A DNA stretch of 64,000 bases from Deinococcus betulae (GCF_020166395.1 NZ_JAIQXU010000019.1:43603-107602), one strand, 5' to 3'; shown: positions 23,530-37,351, numbered from the stretch's first letter. Translations and numbers: made by a program. The notes: generated by a model not told the origin, from the letters alone.

Positions 23530-23724
23530 AGGTGACCTCTCTACCAGTTAGGGTGTCACTCCGCCTCTGACAGTTACTGCACAAATTTCCACAGCGACGC
23601 GCTTTTCCGCCCATCCAGGGGCCCCCAAACGGGGGTCTTCTCCCCCATTCGGGGAGGGCCAAGCCCAGGATGGTCATCACCCAAGGCGCAACACTTGGTC
23701 AAGGTGGAACAGGAGCGCGGCAGG

Positions 23725-23730
23725 TACGCT
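23725..23730 (+). promoter_or_regulatory. -10 box, leaderless dynamin-like gene
   Basis: TACGCT, seven bases, ATG 23738. Confidence 0.5.
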
Positions 23731-23737
23731 GGGCGGC

Positions 23738-25432
23738 ATGTTGGTCCCTGATTCGGTGCAGGCGCTGCTGTCGCGTGAGCGCCAGTTGATGAGCAGTGTT
23801 CAGGCCTTCCTGGCCTTGCAGGGGGCCCCTGAAGACGTCGCCGAGCACGCCCGCCAAGCTCTGCAGAATCTTGACGAGGCCTTCTTGCTGGTGGTCGTCG
23901 GGGAATTCAATGCGGGCAAGAGTTCATTTGTAAACGCCCTGCTAGGCGCGTCTGTATTGCCCGAAGGCGTTACCCCCACCACAGACCGTATTTATGTGCT
24001 GGTCAACGGCGAGCGGCCCGGCCAGGTTGAGCCCACCCGCGATCCTTTCGTCAGCCGCCTGACTTACCCTCTGTCCAGCCTCGAAGGCGTGGCGCTGGTC
24101 GATACTCCTGGCACCAACGCCATCATTCGCCAGCACCAGGCGCTGACTGAGGGTTTCTTGCCCCGCGCTGACCTCGTCCTGTTCCTGACCAGCGCTGACC
24201 GCCCCTTTACTGAATCTGAGCGGCAGTTCCTGAGCCTGGCGGCGCGCTGGGGGCGGCAGGTCATCATGGTGGTCAATAAGGCCGACCTGCTGGAAACGCT
24301 AGAACAGCGAACGCAGGTGCGTGAGTTTGTCGAAACCGGCGCGCGGGGCGTGCTGGGGCTGACTCCGCCTGTGCTGCTGGTCAGTGCGCGCGGCGAGCAG
24401 CGTGGCGGCGACGCGGGCTTTGCGGCGCTGCGACAGGTCTTGAGTGAGCGGTTATCCGATACCGAGCGCACCCGTCTCAAGCTGCAAAGCCCACTAGGGA
24501 CAGTGGCGGCCCTGCTAGACGGTGAGGAAGCCCGCGCTGAGGCTGCGCGCCGCACCCTGGCGGGCGACCTGGCAGTGTTGCGCGACCTGGAAACGCAGCA
24601 GGCCACCCACCGCGAGGGCATGCTGGGCGAACTGGACGGCCAGCTCAACCGGGTCGCGCGCCTGCTCAGCGAATTCGAGGTGCGGGCCGACCGCTTCATC
24701 GACGAGCGGCTGAGGTTTTCCAATCTGCGCGGGCTGCTCAACAGCCGCGAACTGGAAGAGGACTTCCGGCGCGAGGCGGTGGCCGAACTGCCTGACGCCA
24801 TTGACCGGCAGTTCGGCACCATGATTGACCGCTTCGTGGAGGCCAATCTGCATTTCTGGGAGGACGTGCAGGCCTTCTTAGTTCGCCGTCAACCCAGCAG
24901 CGAGGTGGCGCGCACCCGATTTTCGTATGACAGAGGCGCACTGCTGCAAGGGATTGCCGGCAGCGCCCGTGAGCATCTGGAAGCCGCCACCGAGCAGGAA
25001 CTGGCCCGTGACCTCTCGCGGGACGCCGAGGACGCCATGAAGGGCGTGATTGGCGGCCTGGCCGGCGGGGTGGGGATCGGAGCGGGGGTGGGCGCCCTGA
25101 TTGGGGCCACGGCCCTGGACTTTACTGGAGGCATTCTGGCCGGGTTGACGCTGGGCAGCCTGGGGCTGTTCGTGCTGCCCAATAAACGACTTCAGGCCCA
25201 CCGGCAGCTAAGGGCGCGGGTGGCCGAGTTGCGTGAGGCGCTTGAACGCATCGTGCGGCGCGAGTATGAACGCGAGCAGGAGCGCGCCGACACCCGCCTG
25301 CAAGACGCTGTGAGTCCCTACACCCGCTTTACCACCCAGGAACAGGCCCGGCTGGACGCAGCCCACGATCAGACGGCTGCTCTCCGTGCCGAGTTGGACA
25401 ACCTGCAGGCAGAGGTGGGAAGACTGAGCTGA
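23738..25432 (+). CDS. Bacterial dynamin-like GTPase
   Basis: A 564-residue membrane-remodelling GTPase candidate. The G domain shows GEFNAGKSSFVNALLG (G1, about residue 57), TPTTD (G2), VDTPGTN (G3, about 115) and VNKADLL (G4). A long helical stalk follows. Near 430-480 a glycine-rich hydrophobic hairpin (VGIGAGVGALIGAT, ILAGLTLGSLGLFVLP) could insert in the membrane, then a coiled coil ends the protein. Bacterial dynamins often come in pairs; this one is alone. A role in envelope maintenance is inferred only. Confidence 0.85.
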   Translation: MLVPDSVQALLSRERQLMSSVQAFLALQGAPEDVAEHARQALQNLDEAFLLVVVGEFNAGKSSFVNALLGASVLPEGVTPTTDRIYVLVNGERPGQVEPTRDPFVSRLTYPLSSLEGVALVDTPGTNAIIRQHQALTEGFLPRADLVLFLTSADRPFTESERQFLSLAARWGRQVIMVVNKADLLETLEQRTQVREFVETGARGVLGLTPPVLLVSARGEQRGGDAGFAALRQVLSERLSDTERTRLKLQSPLGTVAALLDGEEARAEAARRTLAGDLAVLRDLETQQATHREGMLGELDGQLNRVARLLSEFEVRADRFIDERLRFSNLRGLLNSRELEEDFRREAVAELPDAIDRQFGTMIDRFVEANLHFWEDVQAFLVRRQPSSEVARTRFSYDRGALLQGIAGSAREHLEAATEQELARDLSRDAEDAMKGVIGGLAGGVGIGAGVGALIGATALDFTGGILAGLTLGSLGLFVLPNKRLQAHRQLRARVAELREALERIVRREYEREQERADTRLQDAVSPYTRFTTQEQARLDAAHDQTAALRAELDNLQAEVGRLS

Positions 25433-25859
25433 GAAGGGAGGAGGCGAACGCAGCGAGCGGACGCGGGGTGCCATCCCACTGCTTGCATGAGGCCATCTGT
25501 TCATGCACGGCTGTTGCCCTCATAGCTGCTATTTGGGCAGAGGCAGTGGAGCACGTCTCTCCACTGCCTCTCCCTTCCCCTGACAGCAGCTCCGCGTCAC
25601 CTGGCCAGTGAAAGAGCGTCACAAGCCATCTCAACCGGCATGACTTTCACAACTTTGTAAGAATGCTTTGACGCAGATTCTGTCTGTACCGTGAGCAGGC
25701 CGGCACAGAGGCTTATTCCTGCTCACGCCAGTCAGACACCACCTTCTTTCAAACGACTCAACCGGAGCCAAGCTGATGAGAGCTACAACGCTGAGTAATG
25801 GGTTCTCATATTCAGATGTTCTGCCAAACCCAGCCAGGCAAATTCGCTCCCTAGCCTGT
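25433..25859. other. 427-bp intergenic region with two strong hairpins, no gene seen
   Basis: It holds the terminator-like stem at 25539-25571 and a second perfect 9-bp stem (GTGAGCAGG with CCTGCTCAC, 25691-25726) with an 18-base loop. The latter lies between two convergent genes, has no T tract, and is unexplained. Open frames here have no coding character. Confidence 0.5.
25539..25571 (+). terminator. Probable terminator of the dynamin-like gene
   Basis: AGAGGCAGTGGAG pairs perfectly with CTCCACTGCCTCT over a seven-base loop; the tail is only pyrimidine-rich (CCCTTCCCC), so termination efficiency is uncertain. Confidence 0.5.
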
Positions 25860-26588
25860 TTAGGCCAGATGCTCGGCTTCGCGCACGATCTGCAGGACGC
25901 GCTCGCGGATGTGGCGCTCCTCGCGCAGATACCGCTGGGCACTCATCTGCACACCGATAGCGGCCACCACACTGTCGCCGGGCAGAGCGTCGGGGTGGGT
26001 CAGGGCGTGGTACGGCACGCCCAGGGTGCACTGGCCCGGCACCCACTCCTCGATGGAATAGGCGTAGCCCAGGCGGCGCACCTTGGCCACTTCGGTGCGC
26101 CACTCATCCATTGAGGTAATCGAACTGGGCGTGCAAGCCGAAAAGGCGCGCGGCGTGAGATCAGCGTGGGCGTACAGAATCTTGCCGCTGGCTGTCGCTG
26201 TGGCAGGCAGGTAGACGTCTAGAGGCAGGTCGATATCGGCGTCGGGGTGACGCTCACGGATAGCGGCCACCACCTCTTCACCTTCCAGAATGCACAGAAA
26301 GGCCACCGAGCGCACCTCCAGCGCCAGGCGGGTGATCAGGGCGCGGGCCTCGGGAAACCAGGGCAGGGCGGCCGTCAGCTGCGCGCCCATCTCGGCCAGG
26401 TGCCAGGACAGGCGGTACTTGCCAGCCGGGGTGCGGCGCAGGAAGCCCGCCTCGGTGAGGCCAGCCAGGTAGGCGTGTGCGGTGGCGCGGGGGACGTTCA
26501 GATGAGCCGCCAGGGCGCGCACGCCCCACTCTGGCTGCTCGGCACTGAAGGCCCCCAGGATGTTCGCCGCTTTCTGTAACGACAGCAC
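25860..26588 (-). CDS. IclR-family transcriptional regulator
   Basis: A 242-residue regulator with a winged helix-turn-helix at about 5-60 (WGVRALAAHLNVPRATAHAYLAGL) and a C-terminal IclR effector-binding domain from about 80 (LPATATASGKILYAH, GYAYSIEEWVPGQCTLGVPY). Family members bind small carbon metabolites and control nearby catabolic genes. No catabolic operon adjoins it, so the target is open. It starts at GTG 26588 with TAGGCT six bases before, a leaderless arrangement. Confidence 0.9.
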   Translation of the reverse strand: MLSLQKAANILGAFSAEQPEWGVRALAAHLNVPRATAHAYLAGLTEAGFLRRTPAGKYRLSWHLAEMGAQLTAALPWFPEARALITRLALEVRSVAFLCILEGEEVVAAIRERHPDADIDLPLDVYLPATATASGKILYAHADLTPRAFSACTPSSITSMDEWRTEVAKVRRLGYAYSIEEWVPGQCTLGVPYHALTHPDALPGDSVVAAIGVQMSAQRYLREERHIRERVLQIVREAEHLA

Positions 26589-26594
26589 TCGTCC

Positions 26595-26600
26595 AGCCTA
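26595..26600 (-). promoter_or_regulatory. -10 box, leaderless IclR gene
   Basis: TAGGCT, six bases, GTG 26588 on the minus strand. Confidence 0.5.
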
Positions 26601-26659
26601 CAGGGACAAAGCCGCCTTGTATACCACCCCTGGGGAAGAGCGGGGGCTGGCAAACGTTT

Positions 26660-27696
<1,037 letters not shown>

Positions 27697-27700
<4 letters not shown>

Positions 27701-28113
27701 GCGCTTAACTCCAGGGTCAGGACGGTAAAGCCCTGCTCGGCAGCACTGGCCGCTGTGGCCGTCTGCTCAGGGGTGCCGGGTAAGGCCAGCAGATGCAGCG
27801 TCTGCACCGCGCGGGCGTGCAGCTGCGCCCCGAGGTCAGAGCCGGTAAAGGCGTCGGGCAAAGAGGCGCGCACCAGCACGTCGCCCTGCTCGGCGCGGAA
27901 GTCCGGGTGCAGGGTCCAGGCTTTCGAGAAGGTGGCCCAGGTGCCTTCTTCCTCTGCGCCGTCCCACTGCACGTAGGCAATCAGCCAGCCCTGGGCGCGG
28001 GCCTCATCTACCAGGTGGGCCCAGTCGCGGGCCAGCTGACGTTCGTCGGGTCGGTCATCCAGGTCGTGCCGCTGCGCGTTGAGCAGCAGCAGGGCGTTGG
28101 GCGTCAGGCTCAT
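27697..28113 (-). CDS. Isochorismatase-fold protein, predicted catalytically inactive
   Basis: A 138-residue protein with the cysteine hydrolase (isochorismatase/nicotinamidase) fold outline: ALLLLNAQRHDL at the start, WTLHPDFRAEQGDVLVRASLPDAF in the middle, GTPEQTATAASAAEQGF at the end, cited here in pieces. The usual Asp-Lys-Cys triad aligns with Asn12, Arg82 and Glu116, and the protein has no cysteine at all. It is therefore probably a binding or regulatory relative. I start at ATG 28113 because TATGCT is seven bases upstream; a longer frame from 28197 is less likely. Confidence 0.7.
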
Positions 28114-28120
28114 GACCGGC

Positions 28121-28126
28121 AGCATA
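28121..28126 (-). promoter_or_regulatory. -10 box, leaderless isochorismatase-like/M42 operon
   Basis: TATGCT, seven bases, ATG 28113 on the minus strand. Confidence 0.55.
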
Positions 28127-28183
28127 GGGGTTTCTGTGGGGGTCGCACCGCATTCCTGCCCAGAAACGAGCAAAAACAAGCGG

Positions 28184-28537
28184 TCAGAAGCGAACACTGT
28201 TCAGCTCACTGAGGATCACATCAGTGCCGGTGCCATTGAGCCGGCAAAACCCAGAAGTGACCGTCCTGCCGTGAAGAAATGAAACGCTGAAACCGGCAAA
28301 GTCGGCCTGTTCAGGCGTTTGACCGCCCCTGGTGTTGTAGGTCAAGGTAACCGCCCGGACCGTCTGGCCCTTCACGACGTCAGGTGAGCTGCGGATGCTG
28401 CGCTCGCAGAGGGCTTCAAATACCTCGCGCGGTGGCCGCTGGTCAGGGGTGCTGAGCAGCAGAATTGTTATCAGGAGCGCCAGACCAACAAGAGGGACGG
28501 CGGTCCATAAAGCGCGGTGAAGAGCACGGCTGGACAT
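28184..28537 (-). CDS. Small membrane-anchored protein of unknown function
   Basis: A 117-residue protein with one N-terminal membrane helix (LWTAVPLVGLALLITILLL, residues about 10-28) and a small extracytoplasmic domain with cysteines in ALCERS and SGFCRLNG that could pair. I do not recognise it. GAACGAGG precedes the ATG. Its stop lies 71 bases upstream of the isochorismatase-like start. Confidence 0.6.
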   Translation of the reverse strand: MSSRALHRALWTAVPLVGLALLITILLLSTPDQRPPREVFEALCERSIRSSPDVVKGQTVRAVTLTYNTRGGQTPEQADFAGFSVSFLHGRTVTSGFCRLNGTGTDVILSELNSVRF

Positions 28538-28661
28538 CCTCGTTCAAAGATATGCAGACGCTCTACTCGAAGGGGCCGCAGTTGAGGGGAGGGCGCAGAC
28601 CCAGCCTCATCAACACCGCCGGCTCATGAAACCCCGGACGAACGCAGAGCAAAAACTGCCC

Positions 28662-29450
28662 TCAGGACTCCACCTTCATGCTCATGATGCTGGCGCCGGC
28701 ATCCACGTAGACCGTCTGGCCCGTCACGCCACTGCCCAGGTCGGACAGCAGAAACAGGGCCAACTTGCCCACCTCTTCTGGGGTGGCGTTGCGGCCCAGG
28801 GGCGCGCTGGCCGCCGCTTTCTCGTACATGGTGCCAAAGCCGGGAATGGAGCGCGCCGCGATGGTCCGCATGGGGCCAGCGCTGATGGTGTTCACGCGCA
28901 CGCCGGCCGCCCCCAGTTCGCTGGCCAGGTAGCGGGTGGCGGCTTCCAGCGCTGCCTTGGCCACACCCATGACGTTGTACTTGGGCACGACCTGCTGAGA
29001 GGCATGGTAGGTCAGGCTGACAATGCTGCTGCCGGGGCGTAGCAGCGGCTCGGCGTGGCGGGTGGCCGAGACCAGGGTGTAGGCGCTGACATTGAGGGCG
29101 GTGTTCCAGTCGTCTGGTGTGGTCTCGACAAACCGGCCGTCCATTGCGCTGCGCGGCGCAAAGGCGATGGAATGCACGAGGTAATCCAGGTGCCCGAATT
29201 CATCTTTGACGCGGGCGAACAGGGCGCTCAGGTCGTCGTCCACAGTGGCGTCGGCCTGCTGGCTCCAGACGCCTTCGCGGCCGGCCAGCAGTTTGTCCAG
29301 TTCGCTTTTCAGGCGTTCGCCCTGGTAGGAAAAGCCCACCCGGCACCCGGCCGAGAGCAGTTCCTGCGCGATGGCCCACCCCAGGCTGCGGGCGTTGGCC
29401 ACCCCCATCACCAGGGCCGTTTTGTCTGTCAGATCAATCTGCACCGTCAT
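28662..29450 (-). CDS. fabI: Enoyl-[acyl-carrier-protein] reductase (NADH), FabI type
   Basis: A 262-residue short-chain reductase for the last step of each fatty-acid elongation round. The FabI-type nucleotide loop is MGVANARSLGWAIA, the Asp site is in QADATVDD, SIAF lies at about 95, and the catalytic Tyr-x6-Tyr-x6-Lys pattern is seen as SLTYHASQQVVPKYNVMGVAKAA in pieces (Tyr about 149 and 159, Lys about 166). The C-terminal substrate loop includes AGPMRTIAARSI. The start at ATG 29450 is fixed by the family N-terminus and by TACAGT seven bases upstream; a longer frame upstream is not coding. Confidence 0.96.
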   Translation of the reverse strand: MTVQIDLTDKTALVMGVANARSLGWAIAQELLSAGCRVGFSYQGERLKSELDKLLAGREGVWSQQADATVDDDLSALFARVKDEFGHLDYLVHSIAFAPRSAMDGRFVETTPDDWNTALNVSAYTLVSATRHAEPLLRPGSSIVSLTYHASQQVVPKYNVMGVAKAALEAATRYLASELGAAGVRVNTISAGPMRTIAARSIPGFGTMYEKAAASAPLGRNATPEEVGKLALFLLSDLGSGVTGQTVYVDAGASIMSMKVES

Positions 29451-29457
29451 GCGGGGG

Positions 29458-29463
29458 ACTGTA
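29458..29463 (-). promoter_or_regulatory. -10 box, leaderless fabI
   Basis: TACAGT, seven bases, ATG 29450 on the minus strand. Confidence 0.6.
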
Positions 29464-29570
29464 CCAGGGCCGGCGCCGGGCACGCTGAAGCCGGTGCAAG
29501 AAGGCCCCGCAGCTGCCGGCGCCAGAACATGAACACCCCCCCTACCCCCCCCGTCAGAATCTGGTGAGAC

Positions 29571-30329
29571 ATGACCAGGAATACTGATGACCTGATGCTT
29601 CTTCACGCGCCGCACCTCACTGCGCCGCACGCCTTCAGTTCGCGTGCTGGGGGCGTGTCACGCGGTCCCTACGCGGGCCTGAACCTGGATGACCGGGAGG
29701 ACGACCCGGCTGACGTGGCCGAAAACCGCGCCCGCCTGTGCGCGGCGCTGGGCTTTGACGCCGCGCAGGTGGCCCGCCTGACCCAGGTACACGGCACCGA
29801 CGTGGTGTACGCGCCGCAGGGCGGTCACTGGACTGGCGACGCCCTGACCACCGACCGCCCCGGTGTCCTGCTGGCTATCGGCACTGCCGACTGCTACCCG
29901 CTGCTGCTCGAAGACCCGGAGGCCGGGGTGCTGGGCGCCGCCCACGCCGGCTGGAAAGGCACGCTGGGGCGCGTGGCGGCCCAGACCGTGCAGGCCATGA
30001 CCCGGCTGGGCGCCCGGCCCGAACGCATCCGCGCGGCGGTGGGCCCCGGTATCTGCGCCGCGGCCTACCCGGTGGGCGAAGGCGTGGCGCAGCAGTTTGA
30101 AGCGGCGGGACTGAGTGCGGCGGTGGTGCGGCACGGCGAGCAGCCTCACCTGAATCTGGCGGCGGCCAACCAGGCCGTGCTGCTGGAGGCGGGCCTGCAC
30201 CCAGAGCACCTGTGGATCAGTGGCCGCTGCTCGACCGAATCTGACTTCTATTCCTACCGGCGCGATGCTGGGCGCACCGGGCGGATGTGGGCTGTGATCG
30301 GCCACCCGGCCGAGGCGGTGAGCGCGTGA
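29571..30329 (+). CDS. pgeF: Peptidoglycan editing factor PgeF (YfiH/laccase-domain family)
   Basis: A 252-residue protein of the former multicopper polyphenol oxidoreductase family, now known in E. coli to remove mis-incorporated amino acids from peptidoglycan precursors. The metal/catalytic motifs are QVHGTDVV (His about 75), IGTADCYPLLLED (Cys about 106) and AAHAGWKGTLG (His about 124). The C-terminal STESDFYSYRRD is typical. ATG 29571 is used here; ATG 29595 (MLLHAPHLT) is a possible alternative. Confidence 0.92.
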   Translation: MTRNTDDLMLLHAPHLTAPHAFSSRAGGVSRGPYAGLNLDDREDDPADVAENRARLCAALGFDAAQVARLTQVHGTDVVYAPQGGHWTGDALTTDRPGVLLAIGTADCYPLLLEDPEAGVLGAAHAGWKGTLGRVAAQTVQAMTRLGARPERIRAAVGPGICAAAYPVGEGVAQQFEAAGLSAAVVRHGEQPHLNLAAANQAVLLEAGLHPEHLWISGRCSTESDFYSYRRDAGRTGRMWAVIGHPAEAVSA

Positions 30330-30850
30330 CCCGCCTGCGCTCCAAGAGCCTGCTGAGGCCCAGGGACGTGATTGGGCACGTCACGCACATCACGCCTGAA
30401 TTTCTGGCCGAGCGTCAGCTGCACGGCCTGTTGCTGGACCTCGACAACACCCTGGTTCCCTACGGCAGCTACGCCAGCGGCGAGGCCGCCGAGGTGCTGG
30501 CGTGGGCCCGCGACCTGAAGCTGAGCGGCATCGGGCTCTATCTGCTCAGTAATGCCACGGGCCGGCGGGCCGCGTTCTGGCTGGACCACCTGGGGTTTCA
30601 GGGCGTGGGGCTGGCGGGCAAACCCAACCCCCGCGCCTACCGCCACGCCCTGCGCGGCCTGGGGCTGCCCCCGACACAGGTGGGCATGGTGGGCGACCAG
30701 CTGTTTACCGACGTGCTGGGCGGCAACCTGTGCGGCATGCACACCATCCTGGTACAGCCGCTGGCGGTCAATGCCCTCCCCCACACCCGCGTGGCCCGCA
30801 AATTAGAGCGCGCCGTGCTCAAGCGCTACGGCCACGACTGGCGGCCCTGA
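30326..30850 (+). CDS. YqeG-type HAD-family phosphatase
   Basis: A 174-residue HAD superfamily IIIA phosphatase. Motif I is LLLDLDNTLVPYG (nucleophile Asp), motif II LLSNATG, and motif III/IV AGKPNPRAYRHALRGLGL with MVGDQLFTDVLGGN. This set matches the YqeG group; in some bacteria a relative is a phosphatidylglycerophosphatase, so a membrane-lipid substrate is possible but unproved. It starts at GTG 30326, sharing GTGA with pgeF. Confidence 0.85.
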   Translation: MTRLRSKSLLRPRDVIGHVTHITPEFLAERQLHGLLLDLDNTLVPYGSYASGEAAEVLAWARDLKLSGIGLYLLSNATGRRAAFWLDHLGFQGVGLAGKPNPRAYRHALRGLGLPPTQVGMVGDQLFTDVLGGNLCGMHTILVQPLAVNALPHTRVARKLERAVLKRYGHDWRP

Positions 30851-30979
30851 TCATGGGCGCCTTTTCTGATCTTTCCTCTCTCCCGCCGCTGGGTCTTTCT
30901 GGCTACGTGCTGCCTCTTTTCACCCTTCCCCACCTTTTCCCTGCCCTCACGGCAGTTGTGACGCAAGGAGACATGAACT

Positions 30980-33658
<2,679 letters not shown>

Positions 33659-33695
33659 CCCCCGCCCTCCTCTCCCCTGCCCCGAGGTATCCCCC

Positions 33696-34946
<1,251 letters not shown>

Positions 34947-34966
34947 GGCGCCAGGCAGTAGAAGCA

Positions 34967-35010
34967 GGCGGCGCGGGTCATTCCATCAGGAAGCCCGCGC
35001 CGCCTCCTGA
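34967..35010 (+). terminator. Probable terminator of pilBT
   Basis: GGCGGCGCGGG pairs with CCCGCGCCGCC over a 16-base loop; the tail TCCTGATCT is T-poor. Confidence 0.55.
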
Positions 35011-35085
35011 TCTAGGCTTCTGGGGCAGGTTATGGATGGGCCGCTACTTCATCCTTCGCACGGTTAGGGCGTCTTCGCCTGCTCC

Positions 35086-35994
35086 CTATGGGTTGCGCGG
35101 TGGCAGCCTAGCCTCTGACCACCAGTGTTCCCCTGCGCCCGGCGCCCCTTTCACGAACTGGCCGGGCGTCACGCCCACATGCCGCTTGAACTGGTTTGAA
35201 AATGTACTCTGGTCACTGAATCCCGTCGCCAGCGCGACTTCGGCCAGACTCCAGCCTGCGTTTAGCCTGGCCCTGGCTTGCCGGATGCGCACCTGCACCT
35301 GATAGGCGTGGGGCGGCAGCCCGACCTCCTGCCGAAAGACCCGCGAGAGGTGAAAGGGGCTGAGGCCCGAGACGCGCACCACATCCTCCAGCGACACGTC
35401 CTCGCTGGCGTGCGCGTCCAGATAGGCCTGCACGTCCCGCACAGCGGCCCGTTCCCGGCCCACGCGCCCTGGCGACAGCCGCGCCTCTGCCAGGTCCGTG
35501 ACGAGCTGTACTAAGGCGTCCTGCAGCACTGTCTCACGGGCCAGCTGCGACGCCGCCGGATGGATCAGCGCCTGATGCGCCCTGGTCAGTCGCGCCGCCA
35601 CGGCTGGCGCAGCCACCACACTCTGCGGAAAATACGGCGTGGTCACCGACCGCCCGGTGACCTGTTCGGCCACCCGGCGCAGTTGCTCGGCGCTGGGGTA
35701 CAGCACCAGATGCAGGTACCCGCCTTCCGCCCAGGAATGCCCGGTGGTGACCTCGTCGGCATTAATCAGCATGACGCTGCCTGGTGGCGCCACGCGCTCG
35801 GCGCCGCGATTCCAGAACTCCGCCGCGCCCTCATGCACGACCCCGACAGTGAATTCCTCGTGCGTGTGCCGCGCAAAGGCCTGTTTGACGAACCGGGCCT
35901 GCAACACGTCCAGGCCGCCCAGCGCAGGCACGCGCCACAGCCGCGCTTCATCCCGCTTCAGGGGCGCCCGGCGTGGCGTCAGGTCTGCGCTCAC
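35086..35994 (-). CDS. AraC-family transcriptional regulator
   Basis: A 302-residue regulator with an N-terminal cupin-like sensor domain (RHTHEEFTVGVVHEG, PGSVMLINADEVTTGHS) and two C-terminal helix-turn-helices at about 190-285 (SLEDVVRVSGLSPFHLSRVFRQ in part, and SLAEVALATGFSDQSTFSNQFK). It is divergent from the MFS transporter across 73 bases and likely controls it. The start is GTG 35994, supported by TATGCT six bases upstream. Confidence 0.87.
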   Translation of the reverse strand: MSADLTPRRAPLKRDEARLWRVPALGGLDVLQARFVKQAFARHTHEEFTVGVVHEGAAEFWNRGAERVAPPGSVMLINADEVTTGHSWAEGGYLHLVLYPSAEQLRRVAEQVTGRSVTTPYFPQSVVAAPAVAARLTRAHQALIHPAASQLARETVLQDALVQLVTDLAEARLSPGRVGRERAAVRDVQAYLDAHASEDVSLEDVVRVSGLSPFHLSRVFRQEVGLPPHAYQVQVRIRQARARLNAGWSLAEVALATGFSDQSTFSNQFKRHVGVTPGQFVKGAPGAGEHWWSEARLPPRNP

Positions 35995-36000
35995 CGCGTC

Positions 36001-36006
36001 AGCATA
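36001..36006 (-). promoter_or_regulatory. -10 box, leaderless AraC-type gene
   Basis: TATGCT, six bases, GTG 35994 on the minus strand. Confidence 0.5.
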
Positions 36007-36019
36007 GGCAGCCACACCA

Positions 36020-36031
36020 GCAATTTTTTGC
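36020..36031. promoter_or_regulatory. Candidate operator between AraC-type and MFS genes
   Basis: GCAATTTTTTGC, an AT-centred inverted repeat, lies midway between the two divergent -10 boxes. It is short, so this is a suggestion only. Confidence 0.3.
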
Positions 36032-36055
36032 AAGACAGGCCTCAAAGAGAGCCGC

Positions 36056-36061
36056 TACCGT
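36056..36061 (+). promoter_or_regulatory. -10 box, leaderless MFS gene
   Basis: TACCGT, six bases, ATG 36068. Confidence 0.45.
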
Positions 36062-36067
36062 AGCGTC

Positions 36068-37351
36068 ATGTCGCCGCTGGATCTCCCGCCGTCAGAGCAG
36101 AGGCCCTCCACGTCCCGTCCTGGGCTGTTTTACGGCTGGATTGTCGTTGCCGTGGCGGCCCTGGTGCTGCTACTGTCGGCCGGGGCGCGCTCGGCGCCGG
36201 GAGTCTTTTTGCTGCCCATGCAAAGCGACCTGGGCCTGAACCGCACGGTGCTGTCCTTTGCCGCGTCTCTGGGCCTCATTATGTTTGGCCTGGGCGGGCC
36301 CCTGAGTGGCGCCCTGATGGACCGGTTTGGTCCCCGCCGCGTGACGGCAGCGGGCCTTCTGCTGATCGCCGCCAGCTTCGGCGCCAGCGCCCTGATTCAC
36401 ACCGCCTGGCAGCTTCATCTGGTCTGGGGCGTCCTGAGCGGGCTGGGCACCGGCATCGTGGGCAGCGTGCTGGGGGCCACCATTGCCAACCGCTGGTTCG
36501 TGACCGGGCGCGGCCTGGTGATGGGGCTGTTCGGCGCCGCAGGGTCGGCGGGCCAGCTCCTGTTTCTGCCGCTCCTGACTGCCATGGCCGGGGCCCTGGG
36601 ATGGCGCCAGAGTGCCGTCATCATCGGAGGCCTGGCACTGGCGACCCTGATTCCAGCCGCCGCGCTGCTGCGTGACCAGCCCACCGAAGTTGGCGCGCAG
36701 CCTCTGGGGCTGAAACCCGGCGAGCAGGCGCCCAGCGTCCGGCCCGACCCTGGGGTGATGCGGCAGGCCGTGCGTTCGGGACAGTTCTGGCTGCTGGCGC
36801 TCACCTTTTTTGTCTGCGGGGCCACCTCAAACGGCCTGATTGGCATGCACTTTATTGCCTACTGCACAGAAGCGGGCCTGACCGCTGGGTACGCGGCCGG
36901 AATGCTGGCGCTGATGGGTGCCTTTAACTTTGCAGGCACCATCGCCAGTGGCTGGCTGACCGACCGCTACGACCCCCGCCTGCTGCTGGGCGCCTACTAC
37001 GCCTTTCGTGGCGTCAGCCTGGCCCTGCTGCTGTTCATTCCACCGGGCGCAGGGCTGGTGGCCTTCGCGGTGCTGTTTGGCCTGGATTACATCGCCACCG
37101 TGCCGCCGACCACCGCGCTGGTGGCCGACAAGTTTGGGCGGGGGAATGTCGGCACGGTGTACGGCTGGGTGTTCTGCGCCCATATGGTCGGCGCGGCGCT
37201 GGCCGCGTGGCTGGGCGGCGTGGCGCGCGACGCCCTGGGGTCTTATGGCGTGGCGTTCATCGTGGCGGCTCTGCTGTCCCTGGCCGCAGCGGCGCTGACG
37301 CAGGGCATTGGGCGGCCGGAGCGGCCTGCTCTGGCCAGGGCCGGAGACTGA
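36068..37351 (+). CDS. MFS transporter (OFA/monocarboxylate-like)
   Basis: A 427-residue permease with twelve predicted membrane helices. The conserved cytoplasmic loop GPLSGALMDRFGPRRVTAAG lies between helices 2 and 3, and a second one, ASGWLTDRYDPRLLLGAYY, follows helix 8. The FYGWIVVAVAALVLLLSAGARSAPGVF opening (quoted for its FYGW-type start) is typical of the oxalate/formate and monocarboxylate antiporter branch, so an organic acid substrate is likely. Control by the divergent AraC-type protein is inferred. Confidence 0.88.
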   Translation: MSPLDLPPSEQRPSTSRPGLFYGWIVVAVAALVLLLSAGARSAPGVFLLPMQSDLGLNRTVLSFAASLGLIMFGLGGPLSGALMDRFGPRRVTAAGLLLIAASFGASALIHTAWQLHLVWGVLSGLGTGIVGSVLGATIANRWFVTGRGLVMGLFGAAGSAGQLLFLPLLTAMAGALGWRQSAVIIGGLALATLIPAAALLRDQPTEVGAQPLGLKPGEQAPSVRPDPGVMRQAVRSGQFWLLALTFFVCGATSNGLIGMHFIAYCTEAGLTAGYAAGMLALMGAFNFAGTIASGWLTDRYDPRLLLGAYYAFRGVSLALLLFIPPGAGLVAFAVLFGLDYIATVPPTTALVADKFGRGNVGTVYGWVFCAHMVGAALAAWLGGVARDALGSYGVAFIVAALLSLAAAALTQGIGRPERPALARAGD

